Shown here: one piece after another, positions 26,463 through 34,739 of the stretch
Layout: every line of letters begins with the position of its first letter
Numbering within the stretch: the stretch's first letter is position 1
Source: Embleya sp040605455
GTDB lineage: Bacteria > Actinomycetota > Actinomycetes > Streptomycetales > Streptomycetaceae
DNA: 64,000 nt
Assembly: GCF_040605455.1 (NCBI RefSeq)
Contig: NZ_JBEXCV010000002.1
Location: 62,001 to 126,000 of the forward strand
Direction: 5' to 3'
The notes under the pieces: generated by a model
Told to the model about the DNA's origin: nothing
What the model saw: the letters and a program-made list of their open reading frames with translations, nothing else
Databases searched by the model: none
Position numbers and translations under genes: made by a program

Positions 26463-28315
26463 CCGGCCTGATGCAGTTTCAGCTGCAACGGCCGCCAGCC
26501 GTGCGGCTCGTCGAGCAGATGCGGACTGAAGCCGGCCCGGATCAGGTCCGGCATGTCCGAGGGGTACATTCGGGCCATCCCTCGCGGATCGTCACCGGTC
26601 GGCGCGAAAATCGTGTTCACGGCCGGGCGGCGGTGCTCGCCCATCCCGGTCACCTCCAGCACGTGCGACACGAAACGATGCCGCTTCCCGCCGATCGCGG
26701 TCTCGTCGATCATCCGCACGAAGACCACGTAGTCGACCGCGTTGGAGGCGAGCCGATAGGCCAGTTCGGGACTCATGTGCGCGCCGTACTCCAGGCAGAG
26801 TTCGGCGATCCGGTCGAAGATCATGTCCGGCTCGCGCACGTGCAGCGTGCACATCGAGCCGCCCTCGCCGTTCGTCATCACCCGCAACATCGGCACGATC
26901 TCGCTGGAACGCACCTCGCCGACGATCATCCGGGACAGCGACATCCGCAGTGCGGAGGGGATCAACTCGCCGATGGTCAGCTCGCCCGCCGACTTGCCGT
27001 CGATGCCCCGCTCACCGTTGCCTTCGCGGGCCTCGATCGCGACCACCTGACGCAGGTGTCCCAACTCGTGCAGGAAGAGTTCGAGTTCGGTCTCGAAGGT
27101 GCCGATCCGCTCGTCCCGGGGGATCTCATGGGACAGCGCGCGTAGCAGCGACGTCTTGCCCACGCCCTGGGTGCCGCAGATGATCAGGTTCTTCTTGGCC
27201 CGAACCAGCGAACCCAGGAAGGCGGCCAGGGTCCGGTCCAGCGTGCCCAATCCGATCAGATCGGCGAGCCGCACGTCGCGCACCCGGTGCCGACGGATCG
27301 TCACGTAGGTGTGCGGGGTGACCTCGGTGATCGCCTGGAGTCGCGAGCCGTCCGGCAACCGCAGGGCCAGCGTGGGTTGCGCGGTGGACAGGGTGCGTTC
27401 GCCGCTGCCGTGCCGTCGGGCCAGATCGCGGAGCAACTCGCGTAGTTCCTCGTCGGAGGAGGTCAGCGGCGGCACTTGCACGCGAGGCCGGTCGGCGTAG
27501 TCGACCCAGACCGTGTCGTAGCCGTTGACCAGAATGTTCTCCACGGACGGGTCGGTCAGGTACGGCTCCAACGGCCCCGCCCGGAACAGCCAGTCCCACA
27601 CCGCCCGGGCCATCGCCCGGTCCTCGGCGGGGGTGGTGGAGATGCCGCGCTCGCGCGCGGTGATGTCGGCCCATTCGGCGACGACCTGGGCGACGATCGC
27701 CCGGCCGCGCTGCTCGCGGTCCTCGTGGGTGAGACCGGGCGACATCTTGTCGAATTCGTGAAGTTGTTCGGCCGCGCGGTCCTTCAGTATCCGCACCACG
27801 GCCGGGTCCACGACCGGTTCGCCCGAGGGGTTTCGGGGCGGCTTGGTGGTGGTCGTGACGGGCGCCTGTCCGGCCGGCGGAGGCCGACGGCTGACCGTGC
27901 CGACGCCGTTCGCGCTCACACTCGCGGTCGGCGGCACGGTGAACATGCCGTCCCGGCTGCCCGCGTGCCCGCCCGCCCCGTTCGGCAGCCCGTTCGGATG
28001 CGCAGTAGCCGCAGGCGAAACCGGCATACCGTTGGCGGGCGTCGGCGGTGGCGTGTGCCCCACGGCGGGGGTGAGCGAGCCCGCGCCCGCCGACCAGGTC
28101 TGCCCGGGAGCCGCATCGGGTCCGGCCGGGGCGCTTCGCTGAAACCCCTCCGGCCACGAGCGCAGCGACGGCGTCGGCGGCGCGTACAGCACGTCCTCCG
28201 CCTCCGGGAGGCCCGGCACGACGTGCATGTGCGGGCGGTAGTCGGTCTCGGCGGGTGGTTCGGGTTCCGGTTTGTTGTGCGGATCCGGGTGCAGGGGCCG
28301 CGCGTTATCGAACAT
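26459..28315 (-). CDS. tadA: TadA/CpaF-family secretion ATPase
   Basis: 618 aa from ATG 28315, overlapping the TadZ gene by 11 bases. The first 180 residues are Pro/Gly-rich and probably disordered. The VirB11/GspE-like ATPase follows: NILVNGYDTVWVDY N-terminal domain, Walker A GTQGVGKTS (381-389), Asp-box region IGTFETELELFLHE, Walker B RMIVGEVRS (462-470) and a His-box MCTLHVREP. It should power pilus assembly through the TadB/TadC platform. The disordered N-terminus is longer than is typical for the family. Confidence 0.9.
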   Translation of the reverse strand: MFDNARPLHPDPHNKPEPEPPAETDYRPHMHVVPGLPEAEDVLYAPPTPSLRSWPEGFQRSAPAGPDAAPGQTWSAGAGSLTPAVGHTPPPTPANGMPVSPAATAHPNGLPNGAGGHAGSRDGMFTVPPTASVSANGVGTVSRRPPPAGQAPVTTTTKPPRNPSGEPVVDPAVVRILKDRAAEQLHEFDKMSPGLTHEDREQRGRAIVAQVVAEWADITARERGISTTPAEDRAMARAVWDWLFRAGPLEPYLTDPSVENILVNGYDTVWVDYADRPRVQVPPLTSSDEELRELLRDLARRHGSGERTLSTAQPTLALRLPDGSRLQAITEVTPHTYVTIRRHRVRDVRLADLIGLGTLDRTLAAFLGSLVRAKKNLIICGTQGVGKTSLLRALSHEIPRDERIGTFETELELFLHELGHLRQVVAIEAREGNGERGIDGKSAGELTIGELIPSALRMSLSRMIVGEVRSSEIVPMLRVMTNGEGGSMCTLHVREPDMIFDRIAELCLEYGAHMSPELAYRLASNAVDYVVFVRMIDETAIGGKRHRFVSHVLEVTGMGEHRRPAVNTIFAPTGDDPRGMARMYPSDMPDLIRAGFSPHLLDEPHGWRPLQLKLHQAG

Positions 28316-29258
28316 GACCCGCCTCCTCGCCGGCCGGCCGGTGCGCCGGTTCGACCTCGGGTCGGGACTCCGACGGTCGGCGGATGTAGGCGGCGGCCTG
28401 GGCCCAACCGTCGCCTGGCATGGGCGCGTCGGGCCCGGACGGCAACTCGCCGCCGGGTGCCGGGCGCGGCGCCAGCCGCATCCGGCGCTGGTTGGCCAGG
28501 GCCAACGCGGCCTCCGCGGTGGTCCGCGCGGCACGCATGAACTTCGAACGCAGGAACCGTTTTCCGGTGTCCCCTTCGCCGTGGGACAACACCCGAGCGC
28601 GTTCCGGATCGAACGGCAGCAGGCCCAACACGGGCGCCTCCAGGTGCTTGCCGATCTCCTGCCGCGCGTACCGACCCTCCTCGATCACCACGAGCGCGAT
28701 CGAGTCCGAACCCGTCCCGTGCGTGTCGAGGTCGTTGCGCAGCGAGGCCAGCCGGGGCTGCGCCTGGGCCAGTGAGGGCAACGTCCCGCGCACGAGCGGC
28801 AGTACCAGATCGGCCCGACGTGCGGCGATCGCCGATGCGCCCGTGGTGCCGCGCCGGCCGAGGTCGATGATCACGTCGTGCGGGATCTGCTGGTTGCCCA
28901 GACCGGCCGCCAGCTGCGAGATCGGATCCCACGTGTAGGCCAGTCCGGATGCCTGGGTGGGGTCCACCAGGCCGGGCAGCAGCAGCCGTTCGCGCCGGCC
29001 GTCGGACAGGTCGACCAGTTGCCGGAAGAACGCGTCCACCAGGTTGCCCTGACGGTGCGCCACACCCAATTGGTGCAGGCCGTACTCGGCCGAAACCCGA
29101 CCCTGCAGCGCGCCGGCCAGGATCGAACCCCCGTCCGGGTCGGCCTCGATCAGGATCACCCGACGGCCGGCCGGCAGCGGCCACGTGAGCAGGAGCGCCA
29201 GCGCGGTCGAGGTGACGCCGGGTGCGCCGGTGCCACCGGTGACCGCGACGACGGTCAT
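28305..29258 (-). CDS. TadZ/CpaE-like ParA-family protein
   Basis: 317 aa from ATG 29258, overlapping the CpaB-like stop by ATGA. ParA/MinD-like fold: MTVVAVTGGTGAPGVTST at the P-loop position, VILIEADPDGGS (Walker A' region), VIIDLGRRGTTGASAI and ADLVLPLVRGT. The P-loop lacks the usual lysine(s) of GKGGxGKT (here GTGAPGVTS), so ATP binding may be altered, as known for some TadZ proteins. Expected role: polar localisation of the Tad machine. The C-terminal 60 residues are Pro/Arg-rich. Confidence 0.8.
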   Translation of the reverse strand: MTVVAVTGGTGAPGVTSTALALLLTWPLPAGRRVILIEADPDGGSILAGALQGRVSAEYGLHQLGVAHRQGNLVDAFFRQLVDLSDGRRERLLLPGLVDPTQASGLAYTWDPISQLAAGLGNQQIPHDVIIDLGRRGTTGASAIAARRADLVLPLVRGTLPSLAQAQPRLASLRNDLDTHGTGSDSIALVVIEEGRYARQEIGKHLEAPVLGLLPFDPERARVLSHGEGDTGKRFLRSKFMRAARTTAEAALALANQRRMRLAPRPAPGGELPSGPDAPMPGDGWAQAAAYIRRPSESRPEVEPAHRPAGEEAGHVR

Positions 29259-30001
29259 GGGGCCCCTCCGGTCTTGGCTGGTGCCGCGTCCGCGTTGCCC
29301 GTGTTGAGCACGACGATGGAGAACCTGCCCTCGGCCACCTGAAGCGCCAGTACCGGACCGTCCTTGGCGGGCACCGCGACGTCCAGGACGGACTTGCCGG
29401 AACTCGCACTCGAGTCCGCGGTGCCGGAGCGGATCACCGTGGCCGCGGTGGTGATCGGCTGCGCGGGCGCGGCGTTGGCGTTGCCACCGGCCACGGGCAC
29501 CGCCGTCACGACCAGGATCCGGGTGCCGGGCGTGACCCGCTGTACCGGCATCTTGGTCCCGTCCACGGCGATCGGGACGAGCGTCTCGCCCGGCTGGATC
29601 GCGATCCGCTCGGTGACCTGATCCGACGTCAACAAGGTGCCCGCGCGCAGCTCGACGGCCGCGCGTTTGCCCACGATGACGGCCTTGGAGCCGGATCCGA
29701 TCGGGCGCAGGCCCGGGGCGTCGTTGATCTCCACGACCCGCAGGTCGTCGGCGGCGATCGTCTGGCCGTAGGGCACCGTGCGCGCGACCGCGAGCACGGG
29801 CACGCGCTTGTCGCCCATGTGATAGAACGCCGCCGAGCCGAGTCCACCGGCCGCGATCAGCGCGACCGAGAGCGCGATGAGCGCCGGCCGCCGGCGTCTG
29901 GCACCGAGGCTGCGCGTAGGCGTGACCGGCATCGCACCGGCGGCCGCGCCCTGCGGCACGACGCCGTTGCCCGATGGCCGTTCCGTCGCTGCCTTCACCA
30001 C
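29255..30001 (-). CDS. CpaB/RcpC-like SAF-domain protein
   Basis: 248 aa from GTG 30001 (a second GTG follows directly; both sit after a GGGGGCGGAG site). A basic N-terminus and one membrane helix (LIALSVALIAAGGLGSAAFY) are followed by an SAF-type domain: VARTVPYGQTIAADDLRVVE and AVIVGKRAAVELRAGTLLTS. The C-terminal half is beta-rich. CpaB/RcpC proteins sit at the pilus base in the cell envelope. It is the first gene of the tad operon, so the promoter lies upstream of 30001. Confidence 0.8.
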   Translation of the reverse strand: MVKAATERPSGNGVVPQGAAAGAMPVTPTRSLGARRRRPALIALSVALIAAGGLGSAAFYHMGDKRVPVLAVARTVPYGQTIAADDLRVVEINDAPGLRPIGSGSKAVIVGKRAAVELRAGTLLTSDQVTERIAIQPGETLVPIAVDGTKMPVQRVTPGTRILVVTAVPVAGGNANAAPAQPITTAATVIRSGTADSSASSGKSVLDVAVPAKDGPVLALQVAEGRFSIVVLNTGNADAAPAKTGGAP

Positions 30002-30601
30002 CGGCTCCGCCCCCTTGCTCTGCCGGGTCCACCCAGGTTCCGTGCGGACCGTGATCCACTTCGGAGCTACCGCTCGTATCTTCCACCACACACACTGTCA
30101 GGTGAATGGTGAACCGCCCGAAAACAGTCGCCGAAGTTGATCATTCGAAGCTTTTCGTAGCGACTTCCCACCACGTCAACCAGCACGATCGCGGACGCCA
30201 TATGACGAACCCGACCCCACCAAAGATCACGGGCAAGCATCTCGTTCCGGACATCGAACGGGCCCCACGATGGTCCCGAAACGAGGCGCTCCGCAAGCAC
30301 TTTCGGGCAATTGTTGGCCGGCCGAGTTCTGCGCGCACCGTGATCGCCCGGACGTGATAACACACTGCCACCCGACGCTGCGAACCGTACTCGACACGCT
30401 GCGTGGGCATGCGCGGGGCCTCGGCGGCGAATCCGGCGAAGGGGTGGAAGTATCGTCAAATTGCTTAGGCGCCTGTGGCGGTGGGGAGTTCGGGGGTCGA
30501 GGGCATATCGGCTGCTGAGAGCGGCCGGGTCTCAAACGATCTCGTCCAGGGCGGCCTCGTCGCCGACCGACTCGACGAGTACGCTCCCGCCGTCGGCGAC
30601 C
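30002..30601. other. intergenic region upstream of tad operon
   Basis: About 600 bases between the CpaB-like gene and the end of the P450 gene, both on minus. It is less GC-rich than its surroundings and should contain the tad promoter. A plus frame starting at ATG 30202 (50 codons) has only about 70 percent G/C in third positions and no ribosome-binding site, so I do not call it. No tRNA or clear terminator seen. Confidence 0.5.
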
Positions 30602-31891
30602 TCAGGTCCTGCGGCGGACGGCCGTCACCGGGAGGTGCCCCGGGCGGGGCAGCGCGCTCGTCCTCGGGCGGGACGGCTTACCGGGCGCGGGTTGGAGCTG
30701 CCACCCGGCCGACACGGTCGCGACGGTGGTCACGATCTGGGCCAGGAACAGGTGTTCGCCGATGCATCGGTGCACACCCGCGCCGAACGGCATGTACACG
30801 CCGCGCACATGCCCGCGATAGCCCGGCTCGGCCCATCGGTCCGGGTCGAAGCACTCCGGCTCCGGAAACAGCCCGGCATCCCGGTGCAGCGCATGATGGC
30901 TGTACAACACGTCGCTGCCACTCGGGATGTGATGTCCCATCACGTCCACGTCGCGATTGGCCCGGCGAACCACCAGCCAGGGCGCGTACAACCGAAGCGT
31001 CTCGTCGACAACACACCTTGTATATCCGAGGGCCCCGATGTTCTCGGCGGTCACCGGTCCGCCTGCCAACACCTCGTCCAGCTCGGCGTGCAGGCGTTTG
31101 CGCACGTGCTCGTGCCGACCGATCTCGTAAAATACCCACGAAAGAGTGGCATTCGTGTTGTCGTTGCCGGCGATCAGCAACGACACCACCTCGTCGCGCA
31201 CCAGTTCGGGCGACATGTCCATGCGCGCGAACTCGCCGAGCAGACCCGTACCCGCGCCGGCGTCCACGGCCGAGGCGATCGCCGCACGCAACCGGCGCCC
31301 CGTCTCGGCGAACCGCCGGTTGCCGGGTGTGGGCAACTGCCGAGCCCACTCCGGCAACACGGTGCGGGTGAACACCTCCTGGATGAACACCGGCAGCGAC
31401 CGCCGTACCTCGGCCACGGCCGCGTCGGCCGCCGGGTTCTCACCGAAGATCAACCGGCCGAGCGTGCCGAGCCCGAGTTCGCTCATCTCCCGATCGAGCG
31501 CGAGCGTGGACCCGGGCAGCCATTGCGCGCTCGCCTGTTCGGCCTGGCGGCGGATCAGCTCAACGTATCCGCCGATCCGCGACCGCTGGAACGCGGGCTG
31601 CAGGGTCCGCCGTTGGCTTCGGTGCAGGGGCCCGTCGGATGCCGCGAGACCGTCCCCGATGTGCAACCTGGCCTGCTTGAAGAACCCGTCCCGCTCGATG
31701 GTGTCCGCGTGTTCGACCAGGACACACCGAACGAGGGCGGGGTCGTTGAGGACGTACAACTCCTTCGGCCCGACCCGGATCCGCACGATCGGCCCGTGGG
31801 CACGCAGCGACGACACGAAGTCCCAGCGACCGCGCAGCAGCGCCGGGGTGTGGCCGAGCAGCGGAACTGCGCCCGGGGCGATCGGGACCAC
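30602..31891 (-). CDS. cytochrome P450
   Basis: 429 aa from GTG 31891 with AAGGAG 7 bases upstream. I-helix AGNDNT (241-246; the usual AGxDTT with Asn in the middle), ExxR motif ETLR (297-300), and heme loop FGAGVHRCIGEHL with the thiolate Cys376. The pattern is that of a bacterial class I P450 needing a separate ferredoxin, none of which is encoded nearby. Overall style (VPLLGHTPALLRGRWDF, MPFGAGVHRCIGEH) resembles P450s acting on terpenes, and a terpene cyclase lies 20 kb away, but a link is inference only. Confidence 0.9.
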   Translation of the reverse strand: MVPIAPGAVPLLGHTPALLRGRWDFVSSLRAHGPIVRIRVGPKELYVLNDPALVRCVLVEHADTIERDGFFKQARLHIGDGLAASDGPLHRSQRRTLQPAFQRSRIGGYVELIRRQAEQASAQWLPGSTLALDREMSELGLGTLGRLIFGENPAADAAVAEVRRSLPVFIQEVFTRTVLPEWARQLPTPGNRRFAETGRRLRAAIASAVDAGAGTGLLGEFARMDMSPELVRDEVVSLLIAGNDNTNATLSWVFYEIGRHEHVRKRLHAELDEVLAGGPVTAENIGALGYTRCVVDETLRLYAPWLVVRRANRDVDVMGHHIPSGSDVLYSHHALHRDAGLFPEPECFDPDRWAEPGYRGHVRGVYMPFGAGVHRCIGEHLFLAQIVTTVATVSAGWQLQPAPGKPSRPRTSALPRPGHLPVTAVRRRT

Positions 31892-32099
31892 GTGGCGACT
31901 CCTTGGGTCCTTGGGATTGCACGGCGTGCCGAGCGTATTGGACGCGCCTTCGAAGACGCAGCGTCGGTTGGCGCCGGGAGTATCGGGTTTTGGGGGCGTG
32001 TGGCGGGTCTGGGGGGTGGGCGTAGGCCGGGGCCGGAAACGTGTCTTCCGGATGTCGGAGTTGGCGAAGGGCGTGCCGGGTTCCCGGGTCGACCGGTGC

Positions 32100-32465
32100 C
32101 TACCGCGTCGAGCGGCTTACCGGTGCGTGCTCTTTCAGGGCGTCGGCTCTGGGTCGGTCCACGTACGGCTTGCCCGGGGTGACCACGCCGGCCCGGCCGG
32201 GCCCGGGCGCCCGGACCTTGCGCGGCGCGACCGGCTCGAGGTCGTCCACGGTCGGCCGGTCCGAAATTGCGGTCGGCATCGGAGCGGAGCGTTCGCCGGG
32301 TTCGACCGAAGTCAGCGAGGCGGGCGCCGGCTTCGGTTCGTCCGCATCCGAAGCGGGGGCGACGCCCGCCCAGGCGCCCAGCGCGATGCCGACGGTCGCG
32401 AGTACAGCCCCGACCGGCCCTGCCCGGCGTATGGTCCGGCCGGGCGCCCGGTCCTGACGGTTCAT
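32100..32465 (-). CDS. putative exported protein
   Basis: 121 aa from ATG 32465, with AAGGAG 10 bases upstream. A basic N-terminus (MNRQDRAPGRTIRRAG) precedes a hydrophobic segment PVGAVLATVGIALGAWAGVAPAS, a signal peptide or anchor with a possible AxA-type cleavage site. The mature part is Pro/Arg/Ala-rich and probably unstructured. Codon use is typical of the genome. It is upstream of, and co-directional with, the P450 gene (208-bp gap) and divergent from the sigma factor. No family recognised. Confidence 0.55.
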   Translation of the reverse strand: MNRQDRAPGRTIRRAGPVGAVLATVGIALGAWAGVAPASDADEPKPAPASLTSVEPGERSAPMPTAISDRPTVDDLEPVAPRKVRAPGPGRAGVVTPGKPYVDRPRADALKEHAPVSRSTR

Positions 32466-32735
32466 CACGTATGTACTCCTTCGCTTTCGCCGCCGTCGGG
32501 CCACGAACGGACCCGGACTTCACTGAAGAGACACACGGCCGCCCATCGACCCGCGTTGCACCCTGCGCCCACCTCGGACACGTGCGAAACATCTCCGAGG
32601 CTCGGTGCAACCCGAAGCCGCCGAACCACGTATCTCCTCGGTGACAGGTCCCTCGAAATACAGGCAAACAGGCGCCCGGCACCGGCCGTGCGTCCCTGCG
32701 TGCGTGGCACGGGGTCCGGTGAGGAGGAGATCACG

Positions 32736-32786
32736 GTGCGCGACCCCCGCGACCACCCCCTGGCAACCCCGCTGCCGAACGCGTGA
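32736..32786 (+). CDS. 16-aa leader peptide before sigma factor
   Basis: GTG 32736 follows a strong GGAGGAG site with 6-base spacing and encodes 16 residues (VRDPRDHPLATPLPNA). Its TGA overlaps the sigma-factor GTG (GTGA, 32783-32786). The sigma GTG itself has no ribosome-binding site, so translation of the sigma gene probably depends on this leader. A single-base indel that split the true N-terminus would look the same. Confidence 0.5.
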   Translation: MRDPRDHPLATPLPNA

Positions 32787-33292
32787 GGGACGCCGCCCGT
32801 GAACGGGAGTTCCGCGAGTACGCCGAGGCCCGGCAGGCCCAACTGCGCCGGTCGGCCTATCTGCTGTGCGGCGACTGGCACGAGGCGCAGGACCTCACCC
32901 AGACCACGCTGATGAAGATGTACACGGCCTGGGGCCGGCTGCGTCGGGACGGCAACCTGGACGCATACGCGCGAGTGGTGATGACCCGCACGTACATCGA
33001 CCAGCAGCGCAAGGGCCGTTGGCGGGAGGAGCCGGTCGACGAACTCCCGCAGCGGCCGAACGGCGAGTCCTCGTCGCCGGACCTGCGACTGACCCTGCGG
33101 GCCGCGCTGCTCCGGTTGCCGCCGCGCTACCGGGCCGTGCTCGCCCTGCGATTCTGGGAGGACTGGAGCGTCGAACAGACGGCGGAGGCGCTGCGGATCA
33201 GCACGGGAACGGTCAAGAGCCAGAGCGCGCGCGGCCTGAACCGGCTGCGCGAACTCGTCGGCGAGCACATGTGGGAGCTGTCCGAGCGGTGA
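32783..33292 (+). CDS. SigE-family ECF sigma factor
   Basis: 169 aa. Region 2: REFREYAEARQAQLRRSAYL and DWHEAQDLTQTTLMKMYTAW, with MTRTYIDQQRKGRW. Region 4: LPPRYRAVLALRFWEDWSVE and ISTGTVKSQSARGLNRLRE (helix-turn-helix). This matches the actinobacterial SigE-family (SACE-type) ECF group. The GTG start overlaps the leader peptide stop. The next gene encodes a single-pass membrane protein, the usual place of an anti-sigma factor, and follows after 8 bases. Confidence 0.9.
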   Translation: MRDAAREREFREYAEARQAQLRRSAYLLCGDWHEAQDLTQTTLMKMYTAWGRLRRDGNLDAYARVVMTRTYIDQQRKGRWREEPVDELPQRPNGESSSPDLRLTLRAALLRLPPRYRAVLALRFWEDWSVEQTAEALRISTGTVKSQSARGLNRLRELVGEHMWELSER

Positions 33293-33300
33293 GGCCGGCC

Positions 33301-33765
33301 ATGAACGATCGCGACATGTTCCAGCTGATCCTGGATCAACCCGAGCCCGACTTGCCGAGCGTGGTGGACGCGGCCGTCGCGGGCGGTCGCCGGGCGCGTC
33401 GACGCCGCCGCGTGGTGACGCTGGGCACCGGCGCGGCCGTGTTGGCGATCGCCGGCGCGGGCCTGTTCCTGACCCCATCGAATCCGGAGCGAGTGGGCCC
33501 CGCGGCGCCCGTCCCGCCGGCCACGACCGCGGTGACCGGCCGGCCGACGCCGGATTCCGTGGCGCCCAGCGTCGCCGCGACGTCCTCCGCCGAGGCCCAG
33601 CCAACGAAGGAGAAGGACGATTCGCGCGCCGACGCGTCCGGCTTGCCCGAAGAGGAGCCGACGATGGCGACCGAGCCGCACGATCCGCCGCAGGTACCGA
33701 CCCAGGACTCCCGGACAATCGAGTGCCTGGCCACCAGGACGGGCAAATGCCCACCATCAACCTGA
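33301..33765 (+). CDS. single-pass membrane protein, possible anti-sigma factor
   Basis: 154 aa from ATG 33301, 8 bases after the sigma-factor stop. The N-terminal 43 residues are cytoplasmic and basic (ends GGRRARRRRRVV), then one membrane helix (LGTGAAVLAIAGAGLFL, about residues 47-63), then a Pro/Thr/Ala/Glu-rich extracytoplasmic tail with a Cys pair (ECLATRTGKC) near the C-terminus. No zinc-binding HxxxCxxC motif of the classical ZAS anti-sigma domain is present. Partner role is inferred from position and topology only. Confidence 0.65.
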   Translation: MNDRDMFQLILDQPEPDLPSVVDAAVAGGRRARRRRRVVTLGTGAAVLAIAGAGLFLTPSNPERVGPAAPVPPATTAVTGRPTPDSVAPSVAATSSAEAQPTKEKDDSRADASGLPEEEPTMATEPHDPPQVPTQDSRTIECLATRTGKCPPST

Positions 33766-33885
33766 AGTTGACGGTTTGTCACACGTGGATCACACCGATC
33801 GTCACCCACCGATCACGCCGCAATCGCGCGCCCGGCCCCTAATCTGATCCCGGATCATTTCGTCCGGAGGGAAGAGAGGCCCGGC

Positions 33886-34176
33886 GTGAACAGCACGGAC
33901 CCGTGGACCGTGGATCGCATCGCGCATGCGCTCCCACACCCCGAAGCCCGCCACGAATTCCTGCGACTGGTACACCTGACGCCGATCGGCGATTTGCCCG
34001 GTCTACTGGCCCGCTACACGCAGGCCGCGGAAGAGCTGATCGCCGGGTTGCCGCACGCGCGCGCGCTCGCGACACAGGTACGGGCCACCGGCAAGGACCC
34101 GGACCTCGACGAGGTGGACGAGGAAATCGTCCGCAAGTGGATCGCACGCGGCCGAGCGCAAAGCAGTGCCGCGTGA
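33886..34176 (+). CDS. small helical protein, possible antitoxin-like
   Basis: 96 aa from GTG 33886. All-helical, with alternating charge (VDRIAHALPHPEARHEFLRL, QAAEELIAGLPHARALATQV, acidic DPDLDEVDEEIVRKWIARGR). Its TGA overlaps the next GTG (GTGA at 34173-34176), so the two proteins are made together. Size, order and coupling are those of a type II toxin-antitoxin pair with the antitoxin first, but no DNA-binding motif can be named. Confidence 0.6.
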   Translation: MNSTDPWTVDRIAHALPHPEARHEFLRLVHLTPIGDLPGLLARYTQAAEELIAGLPHARALATQVRATGKDPDLDEVDEEIVRKWIARGRAQSSAA

Positions 34177-34418
34177 CGTGGCGCCCGAGGATCGGCATCG
34201 AGCATCAAGAGGTCATCGACCGCTTCCCCGAGACCACGCTGAACCACTGGGGACTGCTGCTGTACAAGCTGGTCTGCGACCCGTACACGGCCACCGTCCG
34301 CTACGGCGAGGACGACCGCATCGTCCGCACCGCAGCAGCGGGGCCCTTGATCGTGGTGGTACTACTCAACGAGGGGACGACGACCGTTACCGTGCTGCAG
34401 GTCGTGCACTTGGGTTGA
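34173..34418 (+). CDS. small beta-rich protein, possible RelE-like toxin
   Basis: 81 aa from GTG 34173, coupled to the preceding gene by a GTGA overlap. The sequence is a short helix-strand protein: HQEVIDRFPETTLNHWGLLL then YKLVCDPYTATVRYGEDDRI, RTAAAGPLIVVVLLNEGTTT, TVLQVVHLG. The helix then antiparallel sheet order and final strand resemble RelE/ParE-superfamily toxins, but the sequence is too short for a firm call. Its 3' end overlaps the convergent exported-protein gene by 32 bases. Confidence 0.5.
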   Translation: MTWRPRIGIEHQEVIDRFPETTLNHWGLLLYKLVCDPYTATVRYGEDDRIVRTAAAGPLIVVVLLNEGTTTVTVLQVVHLG

Positions 34419-34683
34419 CCCGGTGCTTCCCGCCGCCCGGCACGCAGTAGTGGTCGGCCACTTCCCCCATCACGCCTTCGTGCCGCTGGCGGCGCACCGA
34501 CGGTGCAGCGGTACGACTGTCATGGTTGGCACGCTTGGCCTGCTTGGCCTCCGGGTCGAGTACCCGACAGACCTTGCGGACCTGTGGGTGCTGACCGGGA
34601 ATCGCGTAGGCGGAAGCCACTCCCGCGAACGCGAGACCGAAACATGCCACAACCATGATCGCTGTCTTACGGATCCTGCTCAT
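34387..34683 (-). CDS. small secreted protein
   Basis: 98 aa from ATG 34683. Clear signal peptide: MSRIRKTAIMVVACFGLAFA, with cleavage likely after SAYA near residue 27. The mature part (71 residues) is basic, with Cys at about 39 and 80 that could pair (RKVCRVLDP, DHYCVPGGG). No ribosome-binding site of note. The 3' end overlaps the convergent gene by 32 bases. Family unknown. Confidence 0.55.
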   Translation of the reverse strand: MSRIRKTAIMVVACFGLAFAGVASAYAIPGQHPQVRKVCRVLDPEAKQAKRANHDSRTAAPSVRRQRHEGVMGEVADHYCVPGGGKHRVNPSARPAAR

Positions 34684-34739
34684 TCGGCAGAAGATAGCGG
34701 AGCCGGCGCCGGCACACTAACCACCATCGCGAACGAATG

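Noticed and set aside
30106..30357. 83-codon plus frame upstream of the tad operon
   Set aside because: Low G/C in third positions, no ribosome-binding site, no recognisable protein.
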